NCBI GenBank assembly: GCA_964581355.1
Contig: CAZOOA010000014.1
Span: 1 to 51,049 of the forward strand
From: CAZOOA01 sp964581355
GTDB lineage: Bacteria; Bacillota; Dethiobacteria; DTU022; UBA8154
DNA length: 51,049 nucleotides
Direction: 5' to 3'
Below the pieces are notes generated by a model that saw only the letters and a list, made by a program, of their open reading frames with translations, made no database searches and was not told the DNA's origin. Shown piece by piece: positions 14,273 to 23,520 of the stretch. Position numbers and translations under genes: made by a program. Position 1 is the first letter of the stretch. Each line of letters opens with the position of its first letter.

Positions 14273-15664
14273 TTAGGGACTGAAAAAATTGAGCGGGTTA
14301 ATCGTAGACCCATGGGGTCCGCCTGTTCGTACCTCAAAGTGGAGGTGGGGCCCGGTACTGCGGCCTGTTGTTCCTACCCGGGCAATGACCTGACCTTTAC
14401 TGACAGACTCCCCTTTCCCGACCAGGTTCGAAGAATTATGGGCATAGCGCGTATAATAATGGCCGTGATAGATAACAATGGAGCGCCCGTACGCCCCATC
14501 CCAGCCTTCAAAAACCACTACACCACTATCCGCAGCCAAAATAGATGTCCCGTGGCTGGTAGCAATGTCTATTCCGGCATGGAATCCCCCACTACGCCAG
14601 CCGTAACCCGAAGTCATCCGGCCTCCGCCCTGGACGGGCCAGACAAAAGTCCCTGTCCCCTTGGATGGAATGTTGGCAGAACCCTTGGCCACAACCTCGG
14701 TTTTCGGTTCCTGGACAACTTCTTCGGATTTTTTTTCTTCAGATGTTTTGACCCCATTCTCCCGGGTTATTTCATAGACAACTTCTTTGCGGCCAAACTC
14801 TCCCTCCTCCACAACCTTGGATTGCGTTCTCCATAAAGAGCTGTCATAAACATGTTCGGTGTCATAGGGAATGTTTTCTTCTACCACCGTGCGTTCCACT
14901 GTGACAACGTTAACCATGGGTTCAGGCACGATTAGGCTTAACTCATCCCCCACCTGGAGCGTGTCATCATCCAACTGGGGATTGGCATCTTTGATCTCAT
15001 CCACGGAAAGGTCATGTTCGTGGGCAATCTTCCACAAAGAGTCTCCCCGGGATACCAGGTATATTTCCTTGCGATCCGTCCCCCTGAGCAGGATCGAAGC
15101 CAGGGTTTCCACATCGTACGTTTCTTCCGGGTAGCAGTAATAGCTCCTGGAACCGATCTTTTCGCTCATCTCCACTTTTTCCAGGGAAACATTATCTTTT
15201 TCTGGAATGTATGCCCCGGCCAGCAACTCCACAACCTTTTGGACCTCATCTTCACAAGTCAAAGGCAGGACATCTTTACCGTCCACGGTGACCATCCGGG
15301 CTTCTTTTTTATAACTTAAAATATGGCGCAGTTGCGAGCGCACTTTTTCTGGATCCGGTTCTTCGAAAGGCCTATGCACTGGATACAAAGACACGGACTC
15401 AACCTGTTTCACCGAACCCTCATAAAACTCTTTCGCTTCCTGTTCCAGCGCCTCAAGGATTTGTTCCAGGCATTGCTTTTCCTCCAGCATGCCAATCTCT
15501 AATTCTTCAACATACACTGCATAAAAATGGCCGGTGTTTTCAAGGTAAAAATTGAGCGATCCCCACAGGGGCAAAACACTTAAGGTAATAAACAGAACAT
15601 AGGCATACCACGGGGCGCCACGCCTTGGTGGGCGGGGCCGGTGGCTCTTTTTCAACTTCAGCAC
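14273..15664 (-). CDS. Membrane-anchored M23 metallopeptidase with LysM and G5 domains
   Basis: This 463-aa predicted peptidoglycan endopeptidase acts at the outer face of the membrane. In order it has a basic cytosolic stub, one transmembrane helix at about 20-40, and an extracellular region of unknown fold to about 195. Then come a LysM wall-binding domain (YLVSRGDSLWKIAHEH, about 202-246), a G5 domain (about 252-330), and a C-terminal M23 domain with zinc ligands H362 and D366 (FHAGIDIA) and the HLHFEV motif. The start is GTG at 15664, 7 bases after GGAGGG; longer frames lack a ribosome site. It sits just upstream of walR, and its own upstream region has several TGTTAA half-sites, so WalR control is plausible. 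Confidence 0.92.
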   Translation of the reverse strand: MLKLKKSHRPRPPRRGAPWYAYVLFITLSVLPLWGSLNFYLENTGHFYAVYVEELEIGMLEEKQCLEQILEALEQEAKEFYEGSVKQVESVSLYPVHRPFEEPDPEKVRSQLRHILSYKKEARMVTVDGKDVLPLTCEDEVQKVVELLAGAYIPEKDNVSLEKVEMSEKIGSRSYYCYPEETYDVETLASILLRGTDRKEIYLVSRGDSLWKIAHEHDLSVDEIKDANPQLDDDTLQVGDELSLIVPEPMVNVVTVERTVVEENIPYDTEHVYDSSLWRTQSKVVEEGEFGRKEVVYEITRENGVKTSEEKKSEEVVQEPKTEVVAKGSANIPSKGTGTFVWPVQGGGRMTSGYGWRSGGFHAGIDIATSHGTSILAADSGVVVFEGWDGAYGRSIVIYHGHYYTRYAHNSSNLVGKGESVSKGQVIARVGTTGRSTGPHLHFEVRTGGPHGSTINPLNFFSP

Positions 15665-15739
15665 TATTATCCCTCCGGTTTTTTTCTTTGATTGCATCCA
15701 GGCATTTCGAACTCGCCCGGACACCTGGGCTTAATAAAT

Positions 15740-15766
15740 TGTTAAATTTGTTAACACATCTTAACA
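15740..15766. promoter_or_regulatory. Cluster of TGTTAA half-sites upstream of the M23 gene
   Basis: TGTTAA occurs twice on the plus strand (15740-15745, 15749-15754) and twice on the minus strand (complements of 15751-15756 and 15761-15766). The hexamer fits the WalR half-site TGTWAH, but the gaps are 3 and 4 bases instead of the canonical 5. It lies about 80-100 bases upstream of the hydrolase start. This is a candidate operator only. Confidence 0.35.
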
Positions 15767-15819
15767 ACCAGTTAAATTATTCGCTACCAGGAGGGAAATT
15801 CCTGCTTGCGTAAAAAATA

Positions 15820-17115
15820 TTATTTTAATTTTTCACTGATGACCATTGTCTGGTCTCGCCTGGGCCCCACCGAAACAAGCCCCACCTCAACATCCAGTAC
15901 TTCTTCAATGCCTTTGATATACTTTTTCGCATTGGATGGAAGCTGGTTAAACTGTTTAACACCGGTAATGTCTTCATCCCAGCCCTCGAAGTCCCGGTAG
16001 ACGGGGCTGCAGTTCTGCAGAATCTGCAAACTGGGAGGGAAATGGTGCAGCTCCTGTCCCTGGACAAGATAACTGGTCGCGATCTTCACCTTTTCTAAAC
16101 CGGTCAAGACGTCAAATAAAGTCAGCGCCAAAAACTCAAACCCACTGAGCCGACAGGCATGCCGCAAGGCAACGCCATCCAACCATCCGATGCGACGGGG
16201 CCTTCCTGTCGTCGTCCCGTACTCTTTTCCCACTTCGCGAATCCGGTCACCGATGGCATCTTTAAGCTCTGTAGGAAAGGGACCTCCTCCTACCCGGGTT
16301 GTATATGCTTTCGCAATGCCTAAAACGGGGCCGATCACCCTGGGTGCCACTCCGGCACCGATACAAATGCCGCCTGCAGTAGGGTTGGAAGAAGTTACAA
16401 AGGGATAGGTCCCGTGATCAATATCCAGCATGCTACCCTGGGCGCCCTCAAAAAGAACCCGGGATCCCTGCTGAAGCTCCTGGTCAATATATATTGATGT
16501 TTCGGCCAGGTACGGCTTTAACTGGCGCGCAGCTGGCAGGTATTCTTCTTCCAGGTCGGCGATACGAAAAGGTTCGGAACCGTATAGCTTCTCAATTACT
16601 TCGTTTTTTGACTCCAAAATCTGTTGCAGTTTTTCTTTTAATGCCCTTTCATCTCCCAGCAGGTCTCCGCAGCGCAAACCTTGACGAGAATACTTGTCCG
16701 TATAAGCCGGCCCAATACCTCGCATGGTCGTCCCAATTTTTTCTCCACTGCGCTTTTGTTCTTCCAGCTCATCCAGGCGCTTGTGGTAAGGCATGATCAG
16801 GTGAGCCCGGGTGCTGATGTATAAGTGCCGGGGAACGATACCCCTGTTTTTCAACTGCTGCAGTTCAGCAAGAAGAATGACCGGGTCCAGCACCATTCCA
16901 TCGCCCAGCACACATTTTTTGCCTGGATACAGGATTCCGGAAGGCAGGTGATGCAGCTTAAAGGTTTCCTCACCAACAACAACAGTATGTCCCGCATTGG
17001 GGCCCCCCTGGTAGCGCACGACCAGGTCGACATTTTCTGCTAAAAAATCCGTTACTTTCCCTTTGCCCTCGTCTCCCCACTGGCTGCCAATTACAGCAAG
17101 GGTGGAATATTCCAT
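15820..17115 (-). CDS. purA: Adenylosuccinate synthetase PurA
   Basis: PurA joins IMP and aspartate, using GTP, in the first dedicated step of AMP synthesis. The 431-aa length is normal. Signatures are the GTP-binding loop GSQWGDEGKGK at the N-terminus, GPNAGHTV for IMP binding, and the conserved central block TMRGIGPAYTDKYSRQG. Also present are the switch-like segment FEGAQGSMLDIDHGTYPFVTSSN and the C-terminal GPRRDQTM. It lies downstream of dnaB and the FAD protein, as purA follows dnaB in many Firmicutes. A terminator separates it from the preceding FAD gene. I saw no purine riboswitch in the 100-base leader. Confidence 0.98.
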   Translation of the reverse strand: MEYSTLAVIGSQWGDEGKGKVTDFLAENVDLVVRYQGGPNAGHTVVVGEETFKLHHLPSGILYPGKKCVLGDGMVLDPVILLAELQQLKNRGIVPRHLYISTRAHLIMPYHKRLDELEEQKRSGEKIGTTMRGIGPAYTDKYSRQGLRCGDLLGDERALKEKLQQILESKNEVIEKLYGSEPFRIADLEEEYLPAARQLKPYLAETSIYIDQELQQGSRVLFEGAQGSMLDIDHGTYPFVTSSNPTAGGICIGAGVAPRVIGPVLGIAKAYTTRVGGGPFPTELKDAIGDRIREVGKEYGTTTGRPRRIGWLDGVALRHACRLSGFEFLALTLFDVLTGLEKVKIATSYLVQGQELHHFPPSLQILQNCSPVYRDFEGWDEDITGVKQFNQLPSNAKKYIKGIEEVLDVEVGLVSVGPRRDQTMVISEKLK

Positions 17116-17194
17116 GACCTCTGTTCACCTCTTTTGTCTAGAAATGAAAATATAGACTCCCCGTTCTTGGCCCTGTCACTTTTACAGTGCAAAT

Positions 17195-17218
17195 AAAAAA
17201 GCAGCGTGAAGCCGCTGC
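17195..17218 (-). terminator. Terminator after the FAD oxidoreductase gene
   Basis: The stem GCAGCG/CGCTGC (17201-17206 with 17213-17218) starts right after the TGA stop and is followed on the minus strand by a run of six T. Confidence 0.85.
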
Positions 17219-18607
17219 TCATCTTTCGGCCAGGCGGCGGGATATTTCCTCGGCTGCCACCAGCCCCGACGCCGCAGCCTGGATTAGTCCACGGGTTACC
17301 CCCGCACCGTCGCCGACAGCAAAAAGGTTTTGAATTTCTGATTCCAGTTTGGCTGTAAGATGCAATCTTTGGGAATAAAATTTGACCTCCACACCATACA
17401 GCAACGTATGTCTTGAATAGATCCCCGGGGCAATCCTGTCCAGCGTCTCCATCATTTCCAGGATGGATTTCAAATAGCGGTACGGCAGAACCAGGCTTAA
17501 ATCTCCGGGAGTGGCTTCTTTCAGGGTGGGAGCGACCAACCCCCGCTCCACGCGTTCCGGGGTAGAACGCCGTCCGGCCAGCAGGTCACCCAAGCGCTGC
17601 ACCAGAACACCTCCACCCAGCATGTTAGCCAGGCTGGCAATATATCGCCCGTAACGAATTGGTTCATTAAAGGGGCTGGTAAAAGTCTTGCTGACCAGGA
17701 GGGCAAAATTGGTGTTTTCTGTTCGGCGCTCTTTTTCCCTGTAGCTGTGACCATTAACTGTAACAACACCCTCGCTGTTTTCCAGCACTACTTCACCGTA
17801 CGGGTTCATGCAAAAAGTCCGGACTCTGTCATCAAAAGAAGGGGAGTAGTAGATAAACTTGGATTCATACAAACGGGAAGAAATTGGTTCCATCACACCG
17901 GCGGGAAGCTCTACCCGCACTCCAATGTCTACCGGGTTGTTAAAAAACTGAAGCTTTAGCTTGCGAGCTTGCTCATACAGCCAGGGGGCCCCTTCTCGGC
18001 CGGGACCACAAATCACATACTCTGCCTGGATTTCCTGGCCGCTATCTGTTCTTATTCCTTTAAGCCGGCCGTTTTCTACCAGTATTTCAGCAGCTACCTG
18101 ATTCAATCTAATATCCACTTTGCTTTCCAGCTTTTGCTTCATCTTGGAAAGGACTTCATAGCAGTTTTCTGTTCCCAGGTGGCGTATCAGGGAAGGAATC
18201 AATTCCAGCTCTACTGCTGCCGCCTTTTGGCGAAGCCGCCGCACCGCTTTTTCGTCTGTCCCGTGGAGTTCTTTAGGGGCATCAAAGGATAAGAAGATTT
18301 CATCCACCTGGTCGATCAGTTCACGAGCCCGGGCCGTCCCCGTGTAATCAGGCAAAGAGCCTCCAAATTCAGTCGATAAGGTAAGTTTGCCGTCACTAAA
18401 AGCTCCTGCGCCACCCCATCCGTTTAAAATGGCACAAGGGCGACAATTTAAACACTGCCCTTTTTCTTTGGGACAGGACCTTTTTTCCAGCTCCCGTCCT
18501 TTTTCCAGCAGGACCACACTGTGCCCTTTTTCTGCCAGGTACAGGGCTGCAAAAATATTTGAGGGCCCGGCACCTATTAGGGCAATATCGTACTGTCCAG
18601 GGCTCAT
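17219..18607 (-). CDS. FAD-dependent oxidoreductase with an N-terminal cysteine cluster
   Basis: This 462-aa cytosolic flavoprotein has a Rossmann FAD-binding motif at the N-terminus (IALIGAGPSNIFAALYLAEKG), an acidic residue ending the second strand (LLEKG), and a C-terminal FAD motif (LFAVGDGAGVTRGLIQAAASG). Between them is a cluster of four cysteines (C45, C52, C55, C58), which could bind an iron-sulfur cluster or zinc. It resembles the uncharacterised FAD-dependent dehydrogenase group COG2509. The start ATG is preceded by AGGAGGAG. It sits between dnaB and purA and ends with its own terminator. The biological reaction is unknown. Confidence 0.82.
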   Translation of the reverse strand: MSPGQYDIALIGAGPSNIFAALYLAEKGHSVVLLEKGRELEKRSCPKEKGQCLNCRPCAILNGWGGAGAFSDGKLTLSTEFGGSLPDYTGTARARELIDQVDEIFLSFDAPKELHGTDEKAVRRLRQKAAAVELELIPSLIRHLGTENCYEVLSKMKQKLESKVDIRLNQVAAEILVENGRLKGIRTDSGQEIQAEYVICGPGREGAPWLYEQARKLKLQFFNNPVDIGVRVELPAGVMEPISSRLYESKFIYYSPSFDDRVRTFCMNPYGEVVLENSEGVVTVNGHSYREKERRTENTNFALLVSKTFTSPFNEPIRYGRYIASLANMLGGGVLVQRLGDLLAGRRSTPERVERGLVAPTLKEATPGDLSLVLPYRYLKSILEMMETLDRIAPGIYSRHTLLYGVEVKFYSQRLHLTAKLESEIQNLFAVGDGAGVTRGLIQAAASGLVAAEEISRRLAER

Positions 18608-18705
18608 CTTTCTCCTCCTTTTTCCAGCAGTCCATTTACTTTAATAAAATAATGGAAAAAAGTCAATCGCAGGAGCCACAGTTTCCTGCATGGGTTTTCC
18701 GTAGA

Positions 18706-20049
18706 CTACATAGCTTCCCGGTTAAATGCCAGGTTGACAAATTTATTAAAGCGGTCCTTAAATAGCAACTCCACCTTGCCCGTGGGGCCGTTTCGCTGTT
18801 TGGAAATAATAACCTCGGTAATATTTTTTTGCTCCGAATCTTCATTGTAATACTCATCCCGGTAAATGAACATGACCAGATCCGCGTTGGCCTCGATGCC
18901 GCCAGATTCCAGGAGGTCGCTTAGGATCGGCCGTTTATCTGTCCTTTGTTCCACAGCGCGGCTTAACTGGGACAGGGCTATAACAGGGCAGTCCAGCTCT
19001 TTGGCCAGGGCTTTTAGAGAACGGGAGATGGAGGAAATCTCCTGCTGCCTGTTTTCCACTTTTTCATGCCCACGCATTAACTGGAGATAGTCTACAAAGA
19101 TAGCAGAAAGACCTTTTTCCATTCTCAAGCGCCGGGCTTTCGCTCTCATTTCCATTACAGATATCGCCGCAGTGTCGTCAATATATAGCGGTGCCCGGGA
19201 CAAGGGCCCCAGGGCCTGGGTCAACCGGGGCCAATCTTCGGAGGAAAGGTAGCCCCGGCGCAGACGCTGGGAGTCTACTTCTACATAGGAGCAAAGCATG
19301 CGTTGAGCCAGCTGCTCCTTGGACATCTCCAGGCTAAAAAAGGCCACGGGCTTGTTTTCTTCCAGGGCAATATGCTGGGCAATATTTAGCCCCAGAGTTG
19401 TCTTACCCATGCTGGGACGGGCAGCGATAATCACCAGATCGGAGTCCTGGAAACCGGAAGTAAGGTTGTCCAGGTCGGAGTAACCACTGGGAATGCCCGT
19501 CACTCCACCTTTACGGGTATAGAGCTTTTCCAGCTTTTCCATGGTTTCGTTTAGCGCCTCTTCCAGGGAGACAAAACTTTTACTTTCCCGGGAGCGGGCC
19601 ACTTCAAAAATGAGTTGTTCCGCTTCATCCAAATACTCTTCCACATCGGAAACATACTCATAGCTTTTCCCCACAATTTCTGTAGCCGCCCGGATCATAT
19701 TCCGGAGCAGGGCTTTTTCCCGGACAATGTTGGCATAATGCCGGACATGGGCCGCAGTCGGTGTCATATTGGCCACGGAAGCCAGGTAGGCGGCACCACC
19801 CACCCTCTCCAGCAGTTTCTGATTATCCAGCTCGTCACAAACTGTAACCAGATCCACCGGTTCTCCCCGGTTGGAGAGAGTTACAATCGCCTGGAAAACC
19901 TGCTTGTGGCTGTCTTTATAAAAATCATTAGGACTTAAAAGTTCAGCCGCTTCCAGTTGCGCTTCTTTATCAATAAGCATGGAACCCAAAACCGATTGTT
20001 CCGCCTCGATATTTTGCGGGGGCAGTCGTTGCGCCACTTCTTCAGTCAT
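18706..20049 (-). CDS. dnaB: Replicative DNA helicase DnaB (DnaC in Bacillus nomenclature)
   Basis: This is the hexameric helicase that unwinds DNA ahead of the fork. The 447-aa protein has an N-terminal primase-interaction domain (RLPPQNIEAEQSVLGSML). The RecA-like ATPase follows, with Walker A ARPSMGKTT, Walker B IFVDYLQLM, motif H4 SQLSRAVEQR, and arginine finger region KQRNGPTG. The start is ATG 20049, where GGAGG lies 8 bases upstream; the longer frame would begin inside lonC. Its first codons overlap the lonC stop by 8 bases, so the two are translationally coupled. Placement after rplI is the standard Firmicute order. Confidence 0.97.
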   Translation of the reverse strand: MTEEVAQRLPPQNIEAEQSVLGSMLIDKEAQLEAAELLSPNDFYKDSHKQVFQAIVTLSNRGEPVDLVTVCDELDNQKLLERVGGAAYLASVANMTPTAAHVRHYANIVREKALLRNMIRAATEIVGKSYEYVSDVEEYLDEAEQLIFEVARSRESKSFVSLEEALNETMEKLEKLYTRKGGVTGIPSGYSDLDNLTSGFQDSDLVIIAARPSMGKTTLGLNIAQHIALEENKPVAFFSLEMSKEQLAQRMLCSYVEVDSQRLRRGYLSSEDWPRLTQALGPLSRAPLYIDDTAAISVMEMRAKARRLRMEKGLSAIFVDYLQLMRGHEKVENRQQEISSISRSLKALAKELDCPVIALSQLSRAVEQRTDKRPILSDLLESGGIEANADLVMFIYRDEYYNEDSEQKNITEVIISKQRNGPTGKVELLFKDRFNKFVNLAFNREAM

Positions 20050-21982
20050 TTTTGTCGCCTCCAATTTGGGCCTGGGCAACCAGGTCTTCTACCCCATCAG
20101 CATAGTACACATCAATTTGATTAAAAGAAGATGGAATTTCACAGTGGTTTTTCCCGGGCAGGATAACTTTCTCCAACCCGGCCACCCGAGCTCCATAAAT
20201 CTTTTCCAACAGCCCTCCTACCGGTTTAAGTTCACCTGTAAGGGACAGCTCCCCGCTAACAGCCAGATCCTGACGCAGCGGCACTTTTTTTACTGCACTA
20301 AAAATGGCCAGGAAAAGGGCTGCCCCTGCGGACGGGCCATCCACGTTTGCCCCACCCACAATGTTAATATGCAGGTCAAAGCTGTCCATATCCAGTCCTG
20401 TAATAGCTCGCAGCACAGTGGAAGCATTAAAAACGGAATCCCGGGCCATCTTTCCTGCTGCCTCATTAAAACGGATTTTACCCCGCCCGGGTTCAGAAGC
20501 TTCAAAGGCAACCGCTTCGATTTCCAGGACTGACCCTAAATAGCCCGATGCGGCCAGGGCCAGAACCCGACCTATTTGCGCTTTTTCCTGCCGGAAAGAA
20601 AGCCCCAGCGGAGACATGCGGTTCCCGTAGACCGCCTCCTGGATTCGTTCCACTGTTATGGTTGCAGGTTCCTCTACCCATTCTGGAATGGAACTGTTGG
20701 CTGGACCATAACCATTTCCAGTCGAGGCCTTATACAGGGCCATCCCGTAGGCATCGGCCAGGATGCTCACGGCTTTGCGCCCTTCGCTGGTATAGCGAGC
20801 AATCATTTCCTCAACCCCTGGTTCCAGTTCCACCTGAAGCCTCCGCGCAGCATTGGCGACAATTTTCTGGATATCTTCCGGTGCCAGGGGTTCAAAGTAA
20901 ACAGCGCTGCACCTGGAGCGCAGGGCTGCAGGCAACTGTTCGGGATGCCTGGTTGTTGCCCCAATCAAAATAAAATCTGCCGGGGCACCGTCTGCAAACA
21001 GTTTGTGAATATACCGGGGAACCCGGTTGTCTGATGAATCGTAGTATGAGGAATCAAAACTGACCTTTTTGTCCTCCAAAACTTTCAGCAGCTTGTTTTG
21101 TAATAAATTGTCCATTTCCCCGATTTCATCGATGAATAGAACACCGGAGTGAGCTTCTGTAACCAGCCCCGGTTTTGGCTCGGGGATCCCTTCATCACTA
21201 AAATCTTTTTTTGCTCCTTGATAAATAGGATCATGTACAGAGCCCAACAGAGGATTAGTGGTCTCCCGTGGGTCCCAGCGCAATGTGGCACCATCCACTT
21301 CGATGAAAGGCGCTTCTTCCTGGAAAGGCGTTTGGAACATTGTCTTGGCTTTTTCCAGGGCCAGTCTGGCCGCCGCTGTTTTTCCCACCCCCGGCGGACC
21401 ATAAAGAAGAATATGCTGGGGGAAAGGAGAGGCCAGTTTGGACATTAGGGCCGCGATGCCCCGGTCCTGCCCTACAATTTCCGTCAGTGAACCTGGCCGT
21501 AAAAATTCCATGGCTGAACGGGAAAGGCCAAGAGACCACTTTTTTTCTAATTGGGCATATTTTTTTAAAGTCTGGGGATTCTCCGGTCCCATTTCATCTT
21601 TCAATAACTGTTTTTTAACTTCCTGGATATATTGTTGGTGCTTTTCTTGTAATTTATGGTTTATTTTCTGCTCAATAGATTCATCCAGGCTGCGTCGTGC
21701 CAAGGTTTCAGCGGCTTGTTCTTCCAGCTGGGATAGTATGCCAGGAATTTCTTTCTTTTCCGGCTCTTTGTTTATTGTGGGGTCCTCAAACAAAATCCGC
21801 TGTAAACCAAGCACTTTTTTTTCCAGCTTTTTCGCCCGAATACAGCTTAACGCTTCCAGCTTAGCCGCTTTGAGAATCAATTTGTCGGCCCCATAAATTT
21901 CCTGCAAAAGTTTAAATAGCGCTCCAACCTGCTTTTCCAACGCCTGATGAGAGATTCCGGGACTGTCTGCAAACTGCTGCAT
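20042..21982 (-). CDS. lonC: LonC-type ATP-dependent protease
   Basis: This 646-aa Lon-family protease lacks the standard Lon N-terminal substrate domain and begins with a helical, charged coiled-coil-like region (about 1-170). An AAA+ domain follows, with Walker A LYGPPGVGKT near 195 and Walker B LFIDEIGEM, and then a Lon proteolytic domain. The catalytic dyad is intact: S551 in DGPSAGAA and K594 in GGLLEKIYGA, 43 residues apart as in Lon. A long insertion with YDSSDNRVPRYIHKLF lies inside the AAA+ part. LonC is a Clostridia-typical clade that commonly neighbours rplI and dnaB, as here. Its targets are unknown. Confidence 0.92.
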   Translation of the reverse strand: MQQFADSPGISHQALEKQVGALFKLLQEIYGADKLILKAAKLEALSCIRAKKLEKKVLGLQRILFEDPTINKEPEKKEIPGILSQLEEQAAETLARRSLDESIEQKINHKLQEKHQQYIQEVKKQLLKDEMGPENPQTLKKYAQLEKKWSLGLSRSAMEFLRPGSLTEIVGQDRGIAALMSKLASPFPQHILLYGPPGVGKTAAARLALEKAKTMFQTPFQEEAPFIEVDGATLRWDPRETTNPLLGSVHDPIYQGAKKDFSDEGIPEPKPGLVTEAHSGVLFIDEIGEMDNLLQNKLLKVLEDKKVSFDSSYYDSSDNRVPRYIHKLFADGAPADFILIGATTRHPEQLPAALRSRCSAVYFEPLAPEDIQKIVANAARRLQVELEPGVEEMIARYTSEGRKAVSILADAYGMALYKASTGNGYGPANSSIPEWVEEPATITVERIQEAVYGNRMSPLGLSFRQEKAQIGRVLALAASGYLGSVLEIEAVAFEASEPGRGKIRFNEAAGKMARDSVFNASTVLRAITGLDMDSFDLHINIVGGANVDGPSAGAALFLAIFSAVKKVPLRQDLAVSGELSLTGELKPVGGLLEKIYGARVAGLEKVILPGKNHCEIPSSFNQIDVYYADGVEDLVAQAQIGGDKND

Positions 21983-22054
21983 AGCAAAAACCAGCCAACA
22001 CCGTAACAGAATTGCCCTGGCACAGTGTTGGCTGAGCCTCCTCTCCTTTACTCT

Positions 22055-22501
22055 TTACTCTTCCGACTCCACGACAACTGTTATATTGGCTGTTACCTCG
22101 GGGTGGAGTTTAACCTCTACTTCATGCTCGCCCAGGGTTTTAATAGGGTCATCAAGTTCAACTTTTTTCTTGTCCACCTGGGCACCACTTTTTGTCAACA
22201 ATTGAGCAATGTCTGCAGAAGTAACCGAGCCAAACAGCTTGCCGCCTTCACCTGTTTTAGCTTTGACTGGAAATTTTTGGCCGGATATTTTATCGGCAAC
22301 TTTTTGGGCTTCTTCTGCTTCTTTAGCGGATTTGCGTGCGCGTGTTTTTTCCTTTAATTCCAGATCTTTCAACCGCCCCGGTGTGGCTTCCAAGGCTAGA
22401 CCCTGAGGGATGAGATAGTTTCTAGCATAGCCGGAAGCAACCTCTTTCACCTCGCCTTTTTGGCCCACGCCTTGAACATCTTCAACGAAAATAACTTTCA
22501 T
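22055..22501 (-). CDS. rplI: Large-subunit ribosomal protein L9
   Basis: The 148-aa length is typical. The N-terminal rRNA-binding domain carries the L9 signature (VGQKGEVKEVASGYARNYLIPQGLA), followed by the long connecting helix and the C-terminal domain ending in HPEVTANITVVV. L9 binds helix 76 at the base of the L1 stalk and helps frame maintenance. It precedes lonC and dnaB. In many Firmicutes gdpP and a DUF2232 gene stand between rpsR and rplI, but both are missing here. Confidence 0.98.
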   Translation of the reverse strand: MKVIFVEDVQGVGQKGEVKEVASGYARNYLIPQGLALEATPGRLKDLELKEKTRARKSAKEAEEAQKVADKISGQKFPVKAKTGEGGKLFGSVTSADIAQLLTKSGAQVDKKKVELDDPIKTLGEHEVEVKLHPEVTANITVVVESEE

Positions 22502-22596
22502 GCCCTATCGACTCCTTTATGTTCTTAGTAATTAATTCAGCGCAAATATTCGTTTTCCTGCTTTCATTGAGCCTGCTTTAATTTTCCTGGAATAAC

Positions 22597-22626
22597 AAAA
22601 AAGCGGCAACCCTGTCGAGTCACCGC
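22597..22626 (-). terminator. Terminator after rpsR
   Basis: An 8-bp stem with two wobble pairs (22603-22610 with 22619-22626) is followed on the minus strand by six T. It separates the rpsF-ssb-rpsR operon from rplI. Confidence 0.8.
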
Positions 22627-22633
22627 CATTTTT

Positions 22634-22861
22634 CTATTCAGAAGTATACGGCAACAGGGCCATTTGCCGTGCCCGCTTAATAGCCACCGTCAACTGTCTC
22701 TGGTGACGGGCACAGTTGCCAGAAATACGCCGGGGCAATATTTTCCCCCGCTCGGTGATAAAACGCTTCAATTTGTCACTTTGCTTGTAATCAATATATT
22801 CCGTCTTGTCAATGCAGAAACTGCAGACCTTTTTTTTGCCTTTACGTTTTTCCCTGCGCAT
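22634..22861 (-). CDS. rpsR: Small-subunit ribosomal protein S18
   Basis: The 75-aa length is normal for S18. The conserved core DYKQSDKLKRFITERGKILPRRISGNCARHQRQL is intact, except that it is preceded by a Cys pair (CSFC) typical of zinc-form S18. It pairs with S6 in the 30S platform. It is the last gene of the rpsF-ssb-rpsR operon, 180 bases after ssb and followed by a terminator. Confidence 0.98.
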   Translation of the reverse strand: MRREKRKGKKKVCSFCIDKTEYIDYKQSDKLKRFITERGKILPRRISGNCARHQRQLTVAIKRARQMALLPYTSE

Positions 22862-23043
22862 AAGAACATGGGCCTACCTTTTATGCCAGGCAGGCACACT
22901 TCCCTCCTTTCTTCCTAAACAATTTCTTAATAAAACACCAATGAAGCCAAATCTTCACCAGCAGAACGTTAAAAATAAACATATCCAAATAACAAGGTTA
23001 AATGACAGTGCTCATCTTCGGATAGCGTTAAATTCTTCCCGCC

Positions 23044-23454
23044 TTAAAAGGGGACGTCTTCTTCTTTGACATCCAGGTCATTATCTCCGCCAGCAAATGG
23101 ATCATCAGAATGGTCAGAATGATCGGATCCCCCACGACGGTCCAAAAACTGAACCCTGCGGGCAACTACTTCTGTTACATATCTTCGAACGCCCTCTCTG
23201 TCATCGTAGGAGCGTGATTGAAGTCTGCCCTCAACAGCGCAGAGACTGCCTTTTTTGAGGTAATTCGCTACGTTTTCTGCTTGTTTTTCCCAGGCGACAA
23301 CCCGAATAAAATCTGCATCACTCTCTGCCTTTTGCTTCTGAAAAGACCGGTCCACCGCAATAGTAAAATTAGTTACTGCAACTCCCTCGTTTTGGGTATA
23401 TCGCAGTTCAGGATCCCGGGCTAAGTGTCCAATCAATACCACTTGGTTTAGCAT
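23044..23454 (-). CDS. ssb: Single-stranded DNA-binding protein SSB
   Basis: This 136-aa protein has an N-terminal OB-fold (MLNQVVLIGHLARDPELR, FTIAVDR, FIRVVAWEKQAENVANYLKKGS) and a Gly/Asp-rich linker with SDHSDHSDD. It ends with the acidic interaction tip EEDVPF, which recruits PriA, RecO and other partners. It coats ssDNA in replication and repair. The gene lies between rpsF and rpsR, the conserved order in bacteria. Confidence 0.98.
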   Translation of the reverse strand: MLNQVVLIGHLARDPELRYTQNEGVAVTNFTIAVDRSFQKQKAESDADFIRVVAWEKQAENVANYLKKGSLCAVEGRLQSRSYDDREGVRRYVTEVVARRVQFLDRRGGSDHSDHSDDPFAGGDNDLDVKEEDVPF

Positions 23455-23520
23455 GGTTTCACCTCTTAGACAGAATCAGGCCGGACAGTTTTTCTTGCAG
23501 AAAAACCTGCCAGGCCCGTT

